Shown in pieces: positions 9,498 through 17,533 of a stretch of DNA of 64,000 bases. The stretch lies in the NCBI GenBank assembly GCA_002305165.1, contig DBQI01000030.1:1-64000 (forward strand), written 5' to 3'. The notes beneath the pieces were generated by a model that saw nothing but the letters and a program-made list of their open reading frames with translations, was not told the DNA's origin and did not search any database. Position numbers and translations under genes: made by a program. Origin of the DNA: Armatimonadetes bacterium UBA1398. GTDB lineage: Bacteria; Armatimonadota; Zipacnadia; UBA1398. The stretch's first letter is position 1. Each line of letters opens with the position of its first letter.

Positions 9498-10943
9498 TTG
9501 AGACTGTTCAACCTCCGGCGACGCCCGTGGCGCTCGCCCCAGTTCAGCCAGTACGTGGCTGCGCCCCATCCCAGCGTCGCTCCTCCACTCGACCCTCAGT
9601 TCCGCCCCTTCGTCTCGGCGAGCGCGCACTTTCGCTCCGTCGCCCAGGACTCGGGCGCCCCGGAGCCGCTCGCGATCGCCATCGAGCGTGATCGCGGGCA
9701 GGTGAGCGTTCACCGCACCATGTTGCAGCCCTCGAGCACCGTCGCCGATCGCGTCAACCTCCGGCATCTCGAACGCCTCGTGAAGATGCTTCTGTGGCAG
9801 TGGGGCGGCTGGCGGGTATGGATCTGTGGTCCCGAGGAGCTGGGGCAGGCCATCGCCCAGACCTACTCGCCAACAGGGCCACGGGCCTTCGATGCGGACT
9901 TCATGGGCACCGTATACGGTGAGCGCTTCACGGTGGAGGCTCTGCCGCTGGAGAAGACGCCCGAGCCGTCCGAGAGCCGCGCCGCCGTGGGCGGTCACCT
10001 GAACGGATGCCGCATCGGGTTCGACGCGGGCGCCAGCGACCACAAGGTGGCCGCCGTCATCGATGGGGAAGCCGTCTTCAGCGAGGAAGTCCTCTGGAAC
10101 CCCAAGGACGAGGCCAACCCCGAGTACCACCGGGAGCACATCCGGGGCGCCTTACGCCGCGCCGCCAGCCAGATGCCTAGAGTGGACGCCATCGGGGTCA
10201 GTTCGGCGGGCGTGTACGTCGACAACCGGGTACGAGTCGCCTCGCTATTCCGTGGCGTGCCCCGAGATCGGTTCGAGGCGGAGGTCGCCGGCATCTACCT
10301 CGACCTGGCGTCGGAGATGGGATCTGTACCCATCGAGGTTCGGAACGATGGTGACGTCACCGCCCTCGCCGGCGCCTTCACCCTGGAGGCGGGGAATGTC
10401 CTCGGCATCGCCCTAGGCTCCAGCGAGGCGGCCGGCTATGTGGACGCCCATGGCCGCATCACGGGTTGGCTGAACGAGCTCGCCTTCGCCCCCATCGATC
10501 TCGATCCCGAAGCGCCCGAAGACGAGTGGTCGGGCGACCGGGGCTGTGGGGTGCAGTATCTCAGCCAGGTGGGCGCGATCCGCCTTGCCGAGAGCGCCGG
10601 CCTCGATCTCGCCCTGGGCGAATCGCCCGCCGAGAAGCTCAAGATGCTGCAGGTGCTCCACGCCAACAACCATCGGGTGGCCGAGCTTGTGTACCAGAGC
10701 CTGGGCGCCTACCTCGGCTACGCGATCGCGCACTACGCCGACTACTACGAGATAGACCACGTGCTTACCCTCGGACGGGTCACCTCCGGCCAAGGCGGCC
10801 AGGTGATGCGCGAGTGGGCCGAGCGAGTGTTGAAGGTCGAGTTCCCGCAGCTGTCGGAGCGGATCACCATCCATCTGCCCGATGACTACAGCCGCCGCGT
10901 CGGTCAAGCTGTGGCGGCGGCGAGCCTGCCGGAGGCGCCATGA
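9498..10943 (+). CDS. ROK-like ASKHA protein
   Basis: The second half (from about residue 170) has a ROK/ASKHA fold signature: GFDAGASDHKVAAVIDG as phosphate-1 loop, VRNDGDVTALAGA, and a glycine-rich LGIALGSSEAAGY. The N-terminal 150 or so residues are not a recognised DNA-binding domain, so this is not an obvious NagC/XylR repressor. It may be a sugar kinase or a sensor. The start is uncertain: TTG at 9498 follows GAAGGG, and GTG at 9453 is also in frame. The stop overlaps the ATG of the ABC ATPase gene (ATGA), implying translational coupling. It is divergent from the PIG-L gene. Confidence 0.65.
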   Translation: MRLFNLRRRPWRSPQFSQYVAAPHPSVAPPLDPQFRPFVSASAHFRSVAQDSGAPEPLAIAIERDRGQVSVHRTMLQPSSTVADRVNLRHLERLVKMLLWQWGGWRVWICGPEELGQAIAQTYSPTGPRAFDADFMGTVYGERFTVEALPLEKTPEPSESRAAVGGHLNGCRIGFDAGASDHKVAAVIDGEAVFSEEVLWNPKDEANPEYHREHIRGALRRAASQMPRVDAIGVSSAGVYVDNRVRVASLFRGVPRDRFEAEVAGIYLDLASEMGSVPIEVRNDGDVTALAGAFTLEAGNVLGIALGSSEAAGYVDAHGRITGWLNELAFAPIDLDPEAPEDEWSGDRGCGVQYLSQVGAIRLAESAGLDLALGESPAEKLKMLQVLHANNHRVAELVYQSLGAYLGYAIAHYADYYEIDHVLTLGRVTSGQGGQVMREWAERVLKVEFPQLSERITIHLPDDYSRRVGQAVAAASLPEAP

Positions 10944-11686
10944 GCGAGGGACCCCTCATCGAGGCGGAAGGCCTCCGCAAGGTCTTCGGCAACCCGGCCG
11001 GCGGCGAGGTCGTGGCTGTCGACTCTCTGAGCCTCACGGTGGGCTCCGGCGAGGTGTACGGGCTCCTGGGCCCGAACGGCGCGGGCAAGACGACCACCCT
11101 GCGCTGCATCGCGGGGCTGACCACGCCGACGGAGGGGATCGTGCGCATCGATGGGCTGGACCCGGCTGCCGAGCCTCTCGAGGCCAGGCAGCGCATTGGG
11201 TTTCTCGCGGCTGGCGCGGGTCTGCCGCCGAGGCACAGGGGGGGCGAGGTGCTCCGGTTCTTCGCCGCACTCTACGGCCTGGATGACTCCCAGACCGAAG
11301 CGGCCATCGAGCGCGCGACAGAGGTCTTCGACCTTCGTGAGCTGCTGGATAAGCCCACCGATTCCCTCAGCACGGGGCAGAAGCAACGGCTGAACCTCGC
11401 TCGTGCAACGCTCCACTCCCCGCCGGCGCTGCTCCTGGATGAGGCCACTTCGGGCCTCGATCCCCTCGTGGCGAGGCGCGTTCGCCTGGGTGTGCGTCAC
11501 CTCGCCGATGAGGGCCACGGTGTGCTTTTCTCGACCCATATCATGTCCGAGGCGGAGGCGGTGTGCGACCGGGTGGGGATTGTCCACGCGGGTCGGCTCG
11601 TTGCGGAGGGGACGCCCGAGGAGCTGTGCTCCGCGACGAACGCGCCCGACCTCGAATCCGCCTTCGTCGCTCTCGTGGGAGAGTAG
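10940..11686 (+). CDS. ABC transporter ATP-binding protein (NatA-like)
   Basis: A 248-residue nucleotide-binding subunit with Walker A GPNGAGKTT, signature LSTGQKQRLNLAR, Walker B ALLLDEATSGLD and an H-loop (LFSTHIMSEAEAV). The closest type is the NatA/CcmA group, which works with ABC-2 permeases as exporters. It starts with ATG at 10940, overlapping the ROK-like gene by four bases. The probable partner is the convergent permease at 11697-14129, whose stop lies only 11 bases away on the other strand. The ATPase and permease are therefore not in one operon, which is uncommon. Confidence 0.9.
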   Translation: MSEGPLIEAEGLRKVFGNPAGGEVVAVDSLSLTVGSGEVYGLLGPNGAGKTTTLRCIAGLTTPTEGIVRIDGLDPAAEPLEARQRIGFLAAGAGLPPRHRGGEVLRFFAALYGLDDSQTEAAIERATEVFDLRELLDKPTDSLSTGQKQRLNLARATLHSPPALLLDEATSGLDPLVARRVRLGVRHLADEGHGVLFSTHIMSEAEAVCDRVGIVHAGRLVAEGTPEELCSATNAPDLESAFVALVGE

Positions 11687-11696
11687 CCTGCGGCGG

Positions 11697-14129
11697 CTAA
11701 GCCGCGAAGGGATCCCGCTCCCGAAGTCGGCGCAGTGCCCCGTGCGCCATGGTTCGGCAGAGCAGCAGCAGCCCCACCGAGGCCGTGACGGCGAACAGCC
11801 CCGCGAGCAGCGTCCCCACGATCTGGCCCACGAGCCCCGCGCCCTTCAGCGCCGCTTGGCTGATGGAGCAGACGGTCCACCGACCCAGCTCGACGCCCAT
11901 GAGCAGCGCGAGGGCGTTGCCGAATCCGCGCACATCGGAGACGGTGAGCCCCAGAGCGCCTGAGAGAGCCGCGTACCCGATGGCTGCGGCCACCGTGGCC
12001 ATCCACAGGGAGTTCAATAGCCAGTGGAGCACCCCCACCGTCGACAGGGTTAGGATCGCGGCAACTAGGGATATGGCCACGGGGATCGCCGCGGCGTAGG
12101 CCACGGGCAGGGCCGTGGCGACGAACCTGCCATCGACGATCTCACGCGCCGTCAACGGCGAGAGAAGCGTGAAGCCGAAGCTCTCACGCCGGCGATCATC
12201 GGCGAAGGCAGTTCCGCAGCCCAGGGCCATCGTGAGGCAGGCGACCGCCCAGCCCGCCATGCTTACGAAGCCCATCACCCGCCACGCCGGTGCGGCCATT
12301 GCCGCCGCATCGTAGACGAACAGTGGGGTGATGCGCAGGGTGAACGGCGAGGTCAGCGCCGTGGCGATGGCCATGAGCACCGCCACCGCCATGAGGATGG
12401 GCGCCACCAGAGTGCTGCCGCTCCGAGCTGCCGACCGGCATGTGCTGATGGTGATGGGGTTGTCCCACTTCTGCGCCAGGCGCTCGAAGTAGCTCGGCCG
12501 CGCTGACAGGCCGGCCGCGGAGCGCGCGGGATGGCCCGCTGGGACGGCCATGCGTCGGGCGCCGAGACGTCTGGCGAGCACGAGGCCGGCCAGGCAGAGC
12601 AGGATCAGACCCGCTCCGACTTGGGCCATCATGCATAGGCTAGCCGGGGGAAGCTCCGTCGCGGAGCCGGCGAACCACCCACCGCCTGAGCCCGTCATGG
12701 CGGCGAAGGTTGCCACAGGTGAGAGGGCCGCCAGGGCAGCGCCCGCGGACCCGCCCACCACCGACAGGCCGAGCCACGGCAGGGCGATGAGGAGGGCGGC
12801 GCAGGCGAAGTAGGCGGCGCTGTACAGCCACTTCCGCTTCGCAACGAGGAGCCACAGCAGTATGCCTATGCTGTAGCAGAGCACGATGGCCGACATGGCG
12901 GCTACGAGAGACCGCAGCACGAGGGAGGAGCCTGGTGGGTAGGGTTCCTGCGCCCCCAGGCCGCACCCCACCAAGTGGAGGATGGGGATGAGGAGCACGG
13001 CGGAGACGGCGTGAAGGACGCCGCCCGTGAGGTGCGCCGCCGCGCTCCGGCCCAGGCGGAGCCGGATCCCGAGGCCGGTTAGGATGTCGAGGCGCGTCCG
13101 GGCCGTCTCCATGACCTCGGACCCGCCCACCACAGCCACGGCGGCGCCGAGGAGGAAGGCGAAGGCGGCTGACGGCCCGCCGGCCAGGCCGAGGAGGGTG
13201 TCGAGGCGTCCCTGGATCAGCACGGGCTCCCATATCAGCCCCATGGCCACCAACCCGATGAGAACGCGGTACCAGAACCGCAGCTTCGTGAGGGCCTCGA
13301 GGTAAACCCGCCCCTCAGCCTCCAGCTCGGCCGACGCCATGAGGATCCCGCAGATGAGATGCACCGGGTACAGGAGCAGAAGCAGTATCACCGGCGGGAC
13401 GTGGAAGGCATAGAAGGGGAAGGGCTCAGCCAGCCAGAGGCCGAGCTCCCAGACCCACGTGAAGAGGATGCCGCCGTAGTGGATCGCCTCCCAGAACCCG
13501 CCCCGAAGCGAGGTGAGGGCGCGGATCACCAGCACCCCCACAGCCAGGATCGCGATCACCTGCTGCGACACGGAGTGGGCGACGACTGAGTGGCGGAGCC
13601 GAACGGGCGGCCGGAAGGCCAGGGCCAGGTAGAGGCCATAGAGCGCGGCGATGGCGCCCAGATCCACGTCCCCCACGGCCGCGCAGATCATGTAGAGCGG
13701 CAGGGCGGTGAGGGCAACGATGGATGCCCATAGGAAGGGGTAGACGGTGCTCTTCAGGATGATCTCGGCGCGGCTCATGGGCGTCACGAGCAGCGGCTCG
13801 AGGGTGCCGATGCGCGCTTCGTCGGTGAGGAGCTCGCGCCGCCGATTCGCCGCGGCTCCCCGGCGCACCATGAAGAAGTGAGCCAAGCTCATGAGCACGA
13901 TGGCGAGGCCGCCCCATGAGCCGCCCCACCACTCGGCGAAGCCCCGTGGGCCCGCCATCGATCCGATGGCGCCGATGATCCAGACGATGCTCGCCAGAAC
14001 GCCGAACTGCAGAATGAACGCGGCGACCCAGCTCCTGCCCCGCCAGTCGCTGCGGAAGCCTCGGATCAGGAACGGATTGTTCCAGTACTGCCACAGGGTT
14101 GCCGCCGCGGCGACGAAGTCGGCGATCAT
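11697..14129 (-). CDS. Double-length ABC-2 type permease
   Basis: An 810-residue polytopic membrane protein. Two segments carry the conserved cytoplasmic sequence of ABC-2 permeases: one near residue 80 (GTLEPLLVTPMSRAEI) and one near 650 (FGFTLLSPLTAREIVDG). This suggests two permease halves fused in one chain. Each half is surrounded by several hydrophobic helices. ATG at 14129 overlaps the stop of the upstream gene (ATGA), so the two are translationally coupled; a longer frame to 14183 exists but is less likely. The adjacent convergent ATPase is the likely energy subunit. Substrate unknown. Confidence 0.82.
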   Translation of the reverse strand: MIADFVAAAATLWQYWNNPFLIRGFRSDWRGRSWVAAFILQFGVLASIVWIIGAIGSMAGPRGFAEWWGGSWGGLAIVLMSLAHFFMVRRGAAANRRRELLTDEARIGTLEPLLVTPMSRAEIILKSTVYPFLWASIVALTALPLYMICAAVGDVDLGAIAALYGLYLALAFRPPVRLRHSVVAHSVSQQVIAILAVGVLVIRALTSLRGGFWEAIHYGGILFTWVWELGLWLAEPFPFYAFHVPPVILLLLLYPVHLICGILMASAELEAEGRVYLEALTKLRFWYRVLIGLVAMGLIWEPVLIQGRLDTLLGLAGGPSAAFAFLLGAAVAVVGGSEVMETARTRLDILTGLGIRLRLGRSAAAHLTGGVLHAVSAVLLIPILHLVGCGLGAQEPYPPGSSLVLRSLVAAMSAIVLCYSIGILLWLLVAKRKWLYSAAYFACAALLIALPWLGLSVVGGSAGAALAALSPVATFAAMTGSGGGWFAGSATELPPASLCMMAQVGAGLILLCLAGLVLARRLGARRMAVPAGHPARSAAGLSARPSYFERLAQKWDNPITISTCRSAARSGSTLVAPILMAVAVLMAIATALTSPFTLRITPLFVYDAAAMAAPAWRVMGFVSMAGWAVACLTMALGCGTAFADDRRRESFGFTLLSPLTAREIVDGRFVATALPVAYAAAIPVAISLVAAILTLSTVGVLHWLLNSLWMATVAAAIGYAALSGALGLTVSDVRGFGNALALLMGVELGRWTVCSISQAALKGAGLVGQIVGTLLAGLFAVTASVGLLLLCRTMAHGALRRLRERDPFAA

Positions 14130-14800
14130 TGGTCCTCGAGCGCTCCCCTGTCCTTCATCGCCCGCCGAAGCCGGTGGCACCACGCCTCCGTGCGCTCCGA
14201 CAGCCTCCGCCTCTCATCGATCAGCCGGTCGCCCGCCCTTGTCAGCTCGTCCAGACTCTCGGCGAGCCCCTCCGTCGCGCCCAGGTCGAGTCTCATTCTC
14301 ATCAGCCCAGCCTGTAGGGTGATAACGTTGAGTGGCGACGCGAGGGAATGAGCCCCCTCGAGCTGCCATGCCAACGCGCGGACCGCCGCCTGCTCCCGCG
14401 CCAAGACCTGGTCCAGCCGCGCGGACAATAGGCCCGTGAGGGCGTCCAGCCTCGCATCGATGTGCGCCGCGGTCGGCGTCCCATCCACCTCCCCACCGAC
14501 CTCCTCCGTCGCCTCGCGCAGGATCTGCCGTACCGAGGCGCAGAAGCTCAGCACCCCCGCCGGCCAGGGCCAAGAGAACCAGGCCACGATGGGCTCAGAA
14601 TCGCCCTCCAACACCCACCGCTCGACGGCATCCAGGAAGGCCTCGGCGGACTCGGCCGTGGGCGCCGGCGGCTCGGGCCCGATGTCCAGGGGGCCAGCGG
14701 GCCATGCGGCGCCTGCTGACGCGGCGGCAACCATCCGCTTGATGCTCGCGCTCCTCCGAGCCCGCGCCCTCGCGAAGACCTCCCAAGCCATGCTCGCCAT
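14126..14800 (-). CDS. Small protein with an H-box-like (HisKA/DHp) helix
   Basis: A 224-residue soluble protein of unknown function. Near residues 155-190 it has AHSLASPLNVITLQAG followed by a long helix with heptad-like leucines. This resembles the H-box of histidine-kinase dimerisation domains (H-E-L-R-x-P-L). No ATP-binding domain follows: the protein stops about 50 residues later. It may therefore be a phosphotransfer or dimerisation domain, or a chance resemblance in a coiled coil. ATG at 14800 follows AGGG by 5 bases. The stop overlaps the permease start, so the two proteins are co-translated and probably functionally linked. Confidence 0.6.
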   Translation of the reverse strand: MASMAWEVFARARARRSASIKRMVAAASAGAAWPAGPLDIGPEPPAPTAESAEAFLDAVERWVLEGDSEPIVAWFSWPWPAGVLSFCASVRQILREATEEVGGEVDGTPTAAHIDARLDALTGLLSARLDQVLAREQAAVRALAWQLEGAHSLASPLNVITLQAGLMRMRLDLGATEGLAESLDELTRAGDRLIDERRRLSERTEAWCHRLRRAMKDRGALEDQ

Positions 14801-14934
14801 ACGATCCCTCTCCTGATACGCAGTAGCAGGTTCGGACGTGGACCTGCCAGACCTGCGACTCCAGGGAGGTGTCGAACCTACCCGTCGCTTCGGGTGTCAG
14901 CTATAGTGACGCGAGCGATGAAGGGATGTGCGCC

Positions 14935-15789
14935 GTGCGCAAAGCGATCTGCTTGGGGCTCCTCATGGCCTGCGGGGCCCTCGTAGTATCTTGCTCGACC
15001 GGGCTTACCGTTCCGATCACGATCAACGTGACGACGCCCGCCCTTAGCGCTGCCGGCGACTCGGCACCCGAGGGCCAGATCATAGGATACGTCTACACCC
15101 CCGATCCCGACTCCGAGGACCCCGCCGTGGGCACCTCGCCACGCGTGACCCAGACGCCCATCCCTCCTTCAGGCTACCGGGTGCCCGTGGTCTCGGTTCT
15201 AGTGGCGCCCCAGGGCTCGGCGTCTAGCGGCGTCCGGCTCGACCAGAACGGTTTCTTCGTGTTCCGAGGCCAGCCCATCAACAGCCCGCCCGCCGCGGTT
15301 CGCGTGAGCTTCACGGGCGGGGGCTTCTCGGACTTCGTCACCGATGTGCCTGTGGTGTCCGCTGACATGGAGGGATGGGACGTTCGGCAGATCGACCTCC
15401 AGACCAATACCCAGTACGCCAACAACTCGGGCGACATCCGGAGCATGAAGAGCGTCATCCTGAATGCGCAGGTCACCGCGAGTGAGACGGCCCTTATCTC
15501 GCTCTACGTCAGTGGTCGCGGCGACCTGACGCCAGACCAGTTGGCCGACCACCCGGATGCCTACCCACTCATGGAGGTCGCCCTTTCCGCCGGCGAGACG
15601 CGCCGCATGCTGGATGTTCGGCCCCTCCGCTCGGACAAGCTGCTCGAACTCTCCAATCCCAGGACCGGCAATGAGATGTTCTGGCTCTACCTGCACTCCG
15701 AGGAGCCGCAGAACCCTGGCTCCGGGGCGGCAGCGTCCATCTCGAGTCTGGAGATCGTCCTGGAAGCCCTCGTGGGCGCTCCCCTGTAG
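14935..15789 (+). CDS. Lipoprotein of unknown function
   Basis: About 284 residues with a signal peptide ending in a good lipobox (VVSC). The mature part is beta-rich, with strands such as YRVPVVSVLVAPQG and AVRVSFTGGGFSDF and a C-terminal sandwich-like region. I recognise no named domain. GTG at 14935 is preferred, 9 bases after AAGGG; ATG at 14926 abuts that site. It is the first gene of the co-directional block that continues into the sigma-54-like factor, 56 bases downstream. This raises the possibility that it is a surface sensor or an output of the system. Only the lipoprotein assignment is supported. Confidence 0.7.
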   Translation: MRKAICLGLLMACGALVVSCSTGLTVPITINVTTPALSAAGDSAPEGQIIGYVYTPDPDSEDPAVGTSPRVTQTPIPPSGYRVPVVSVLVAPQGSASSGVRLDQNGFFVFRGQPINSPPAAVRVSFTGGGFSDFVTDVPVVSADMEGWDVRQIDLQTNTQYANNSGDIRSMKSVILNAQVTASETALISLYVSGRGDLTPDQLADHPDAYPLMEVALSAGETRRMLDVRPLRSDKLLELSNPRTGNEMFWLYLHSEEPQNPGSGAAASISSLEIVLEALVGAPL

Positions 15790-15845
15790 GGAGGTCGCGG
15801 CGGGAGGTGACCCGGCGACGCAGCGGGGTAGGATCCCGGATCAGC

Positions 15846-17120
15846 ATGCCATCCCCACGGCCAAGACCTCGTGTATCGGTTCAGCCCACCATCAGGCCCC
15901 GTGTCAGGCCTCGGGCCTCACTGAGGTCCGTGGCAGTCCTCGATCAGCCGGAGGAGGCCTTCCGCCGGACGGTGGCCGATCTCGAGGCCGCTCCGCTCTT
16001 CGAACGCCTGCGGAGCGAGGGGCTGATTCGCAAGGGCCCGCTGCGCGGCTGGATACCCGCCCATCTCTATCGCGACTATCTGGACTCGGAGATGCTCCCT
16101 CTCATCCGGGACCTTGGCCTATCCGAGCGCAGCGACTGGATCGACGGGCTCGCGAGCGCCCCGCCGTCGGAGGCCGAGCGGCGTGCCGCCCGCTACGGCA
16201 TACCGGCTGAGGCGGCTCAGCGGCTCGCCCGCTATGCGCGGCGCCTCAGCTCCCCCGATGACCTCGCCCATGGGCCCGGGGAGGGCGCGGAATCGCGCAA
16301 GGAGGCATCCGCTGGCGTCTCCCTCCAAGGCGCAGAGGATGCCCAAGCGTTCCTCACGGAGTTTGCCCAGCGTTACGCCGTTGGCCTCGAACAGTTCCGG
16401 CGGTGCGTGCTGAGCGACGACATGCCCCTTGTCGAGGCCTGCCGCGCCCTCGGGGCGCCTGAGGAGGCCGTTCAGGCGGCGCGGGAGGCGGCCCTGTGCG
16501 TCCTGCTGCTGGATCTCGCGTCCGGACCGCGCACGCCCACGGCGACGGACGTGCCCAGTCAGGCGCCCGAGATCGTGGCTGCCATCGTGCGCGGGCCCGC
16601 GGGCCTGCCGACGCTGGCCATGGATCCCGCCAACGAGTACGCCCAGACTTACTACATGGACCGCCGGGCTGTTGACGCCCTCTACCGCCTGGCCGACTCC
16701 ACCGCCGAGGCGGACGGGTTCCTGCGGCAGATGCGCGACCTGAACCGACGTAAGACGGTGCTCTATCGTATCCTGGCCGCTCTCGTGCGGAGTCAGAGCC
16801 GCTACCTGATGTCCGGTGATGATGCGGACCTGGCTCCTCTGAGCCAGGCCGAGCTGGCACGAGGCATCGGTGAACACCCGTCCACCGTGTGCCGTATGCT
16901 TCGAGACCGATGGATCGAGGTCCACGGGCAGGCGCGGCCCATCGCCTCCCTGCTCCCGAGCCGGGGCAGCGTCATCGCAGGCCTTATCGCGCGGATGCCC
17001 GAAAGCCCCGACCGCGCCATCGCCGAGGAGCTTCGGGCGCGCTTCGGCCTCAATCTGAGCCGGCGCACGGTGGCGTATCATCGAGGTAAGCTCGATAAAC
17101 GAGGGGAGAGTCCCACGTGA
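15846..17120 (+). CDS. Divergent sigma-54 (RpoN-family) factor
   Basis: About 424 residues. The C-terminal half is clearly RpoN-like: a helix-turn-helix at about 332-352 ending GEHPSTVCRML (family H-x-S-T-V-x-R), and an RpoN box at about 405-414, SRRTVAYHRG, against consensus ARRTVAKYRE. The core-binding region is recognisable (YRILAALVRSQSRYLMSG). The N-terminal Region I is atypical: the usual Gln/Leu-rich segment is replaced by an Arg/Pro-rich one (PRPRPRVSVQPTIRPRVRPR). Start is ATG at 15846; GTG at 15807 is possible. It is followed by a GTGA-overlapping lipoprotein gene, a histidine kinase and an NtrC-type activator. It may be a dedicated second sigma-54 rather than the housekeeping RpoN. 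Confidence 0.8.
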   Translation: MPSPRPRPRVSVQPTIRPRVRPRASLRSVAVLDQPEEAFRRTVADLEAAPLFERLRSEGLIRKGPLRGWIPAHLYRDYLDSEMLPLIRDLGLSERSDWIDGLASAPPSEAERRAARYGIPAEAAQRLARYARRLSSPDDLAHGPGEGAESRKEASAGVSLQGAEDAQAFLTEFAQRYAVGLEQFRRCVLSDDMPLVEACRALGAPEEAVQAAREAALCVLLLDLASGPRTPTATDVPSQAPEIVAAIVRGPAGLPTLAMDPANEYAQTYYMDRRAVDALYRLADSTAEADGFLRQMRDLNRRKTVLYRILAALVRSQSRYLMSGDDADLAPLSQAELARGIGEHPSTVCRMLRDRWIEVHGQARPIASLLPSRGSVIAGLIARMPESPDRAIAEELRARFGLNLSRRTVAYHRGKLDKRGESPT

Positions 17121-17521
17121 AGAGGCTAGCAGCGGCGGCCATTGCCATCCTTGCGGTTCTGACCGGCTGCGCGGGTGGCGGCGGCGACCCGACGACGCCC
17201 GAGCCCACAGAGGTCGACTACACGACCTTCAGCGACACGCTCATCACCGGGAAGTACACGGGCGCTCTGTCCCTAGCGCTGACCGTTGCGGGGAAGCCCG
17301 CTCTGGCTGTCACGGGGCGGATCGCCCTGGCGGGCGAGGAGGCCGGGAAGGGTCACACCGCAGTCTCCTCCGCCCAGGGCTACTGGCGGGTTGGGAACGT
17401 GCCTGGAGGCGACTACGAGTTGTTTCTCTCCGGGCCGACCATCACGAGCGATATCATCGCCATCACCGTCACGGCGGGGAAGATCACGGCCCGGACCATC
17501 GAGCTGAAACCCGCACCGTAG
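17117..17521 (+). CDS. Small lipoprotein, carboxypeptidase-regulatory-like
   Basis: A 134-residue lipoprotein with a clear signal peptide and lipobox (LTGC) followed by a Gly-rich spacer. The mature domain is a small beta-sandwich with the pattern GYWRVGNVPGGDYELFLSG, typical of carboxypeptidase-regulatory-like or transthyretin-like folds. The GTG start overlaps the stop of the sigma-54 gene (GTGA) after GAGGGGAGAG, so translation is coupled. Lying between the sigma factor and the kinase, it could be a surface component of the same system; no direct evidence shows this. Confidence 0.75.
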   Translation: MKRLAAAAIAILAVLTGCAGGGGDPTTPEPTEVDYTTFSDTLITGKYTGALSLALTVAGKPALAVTGRIALAGEEAGKGHTAVSSAQGYWRVGNVPGGDYELFLSGPTITSDIIAITVTAGKITARTIELKPAP

Positions 17522-17533
17522 GAGGGGGCGGCC

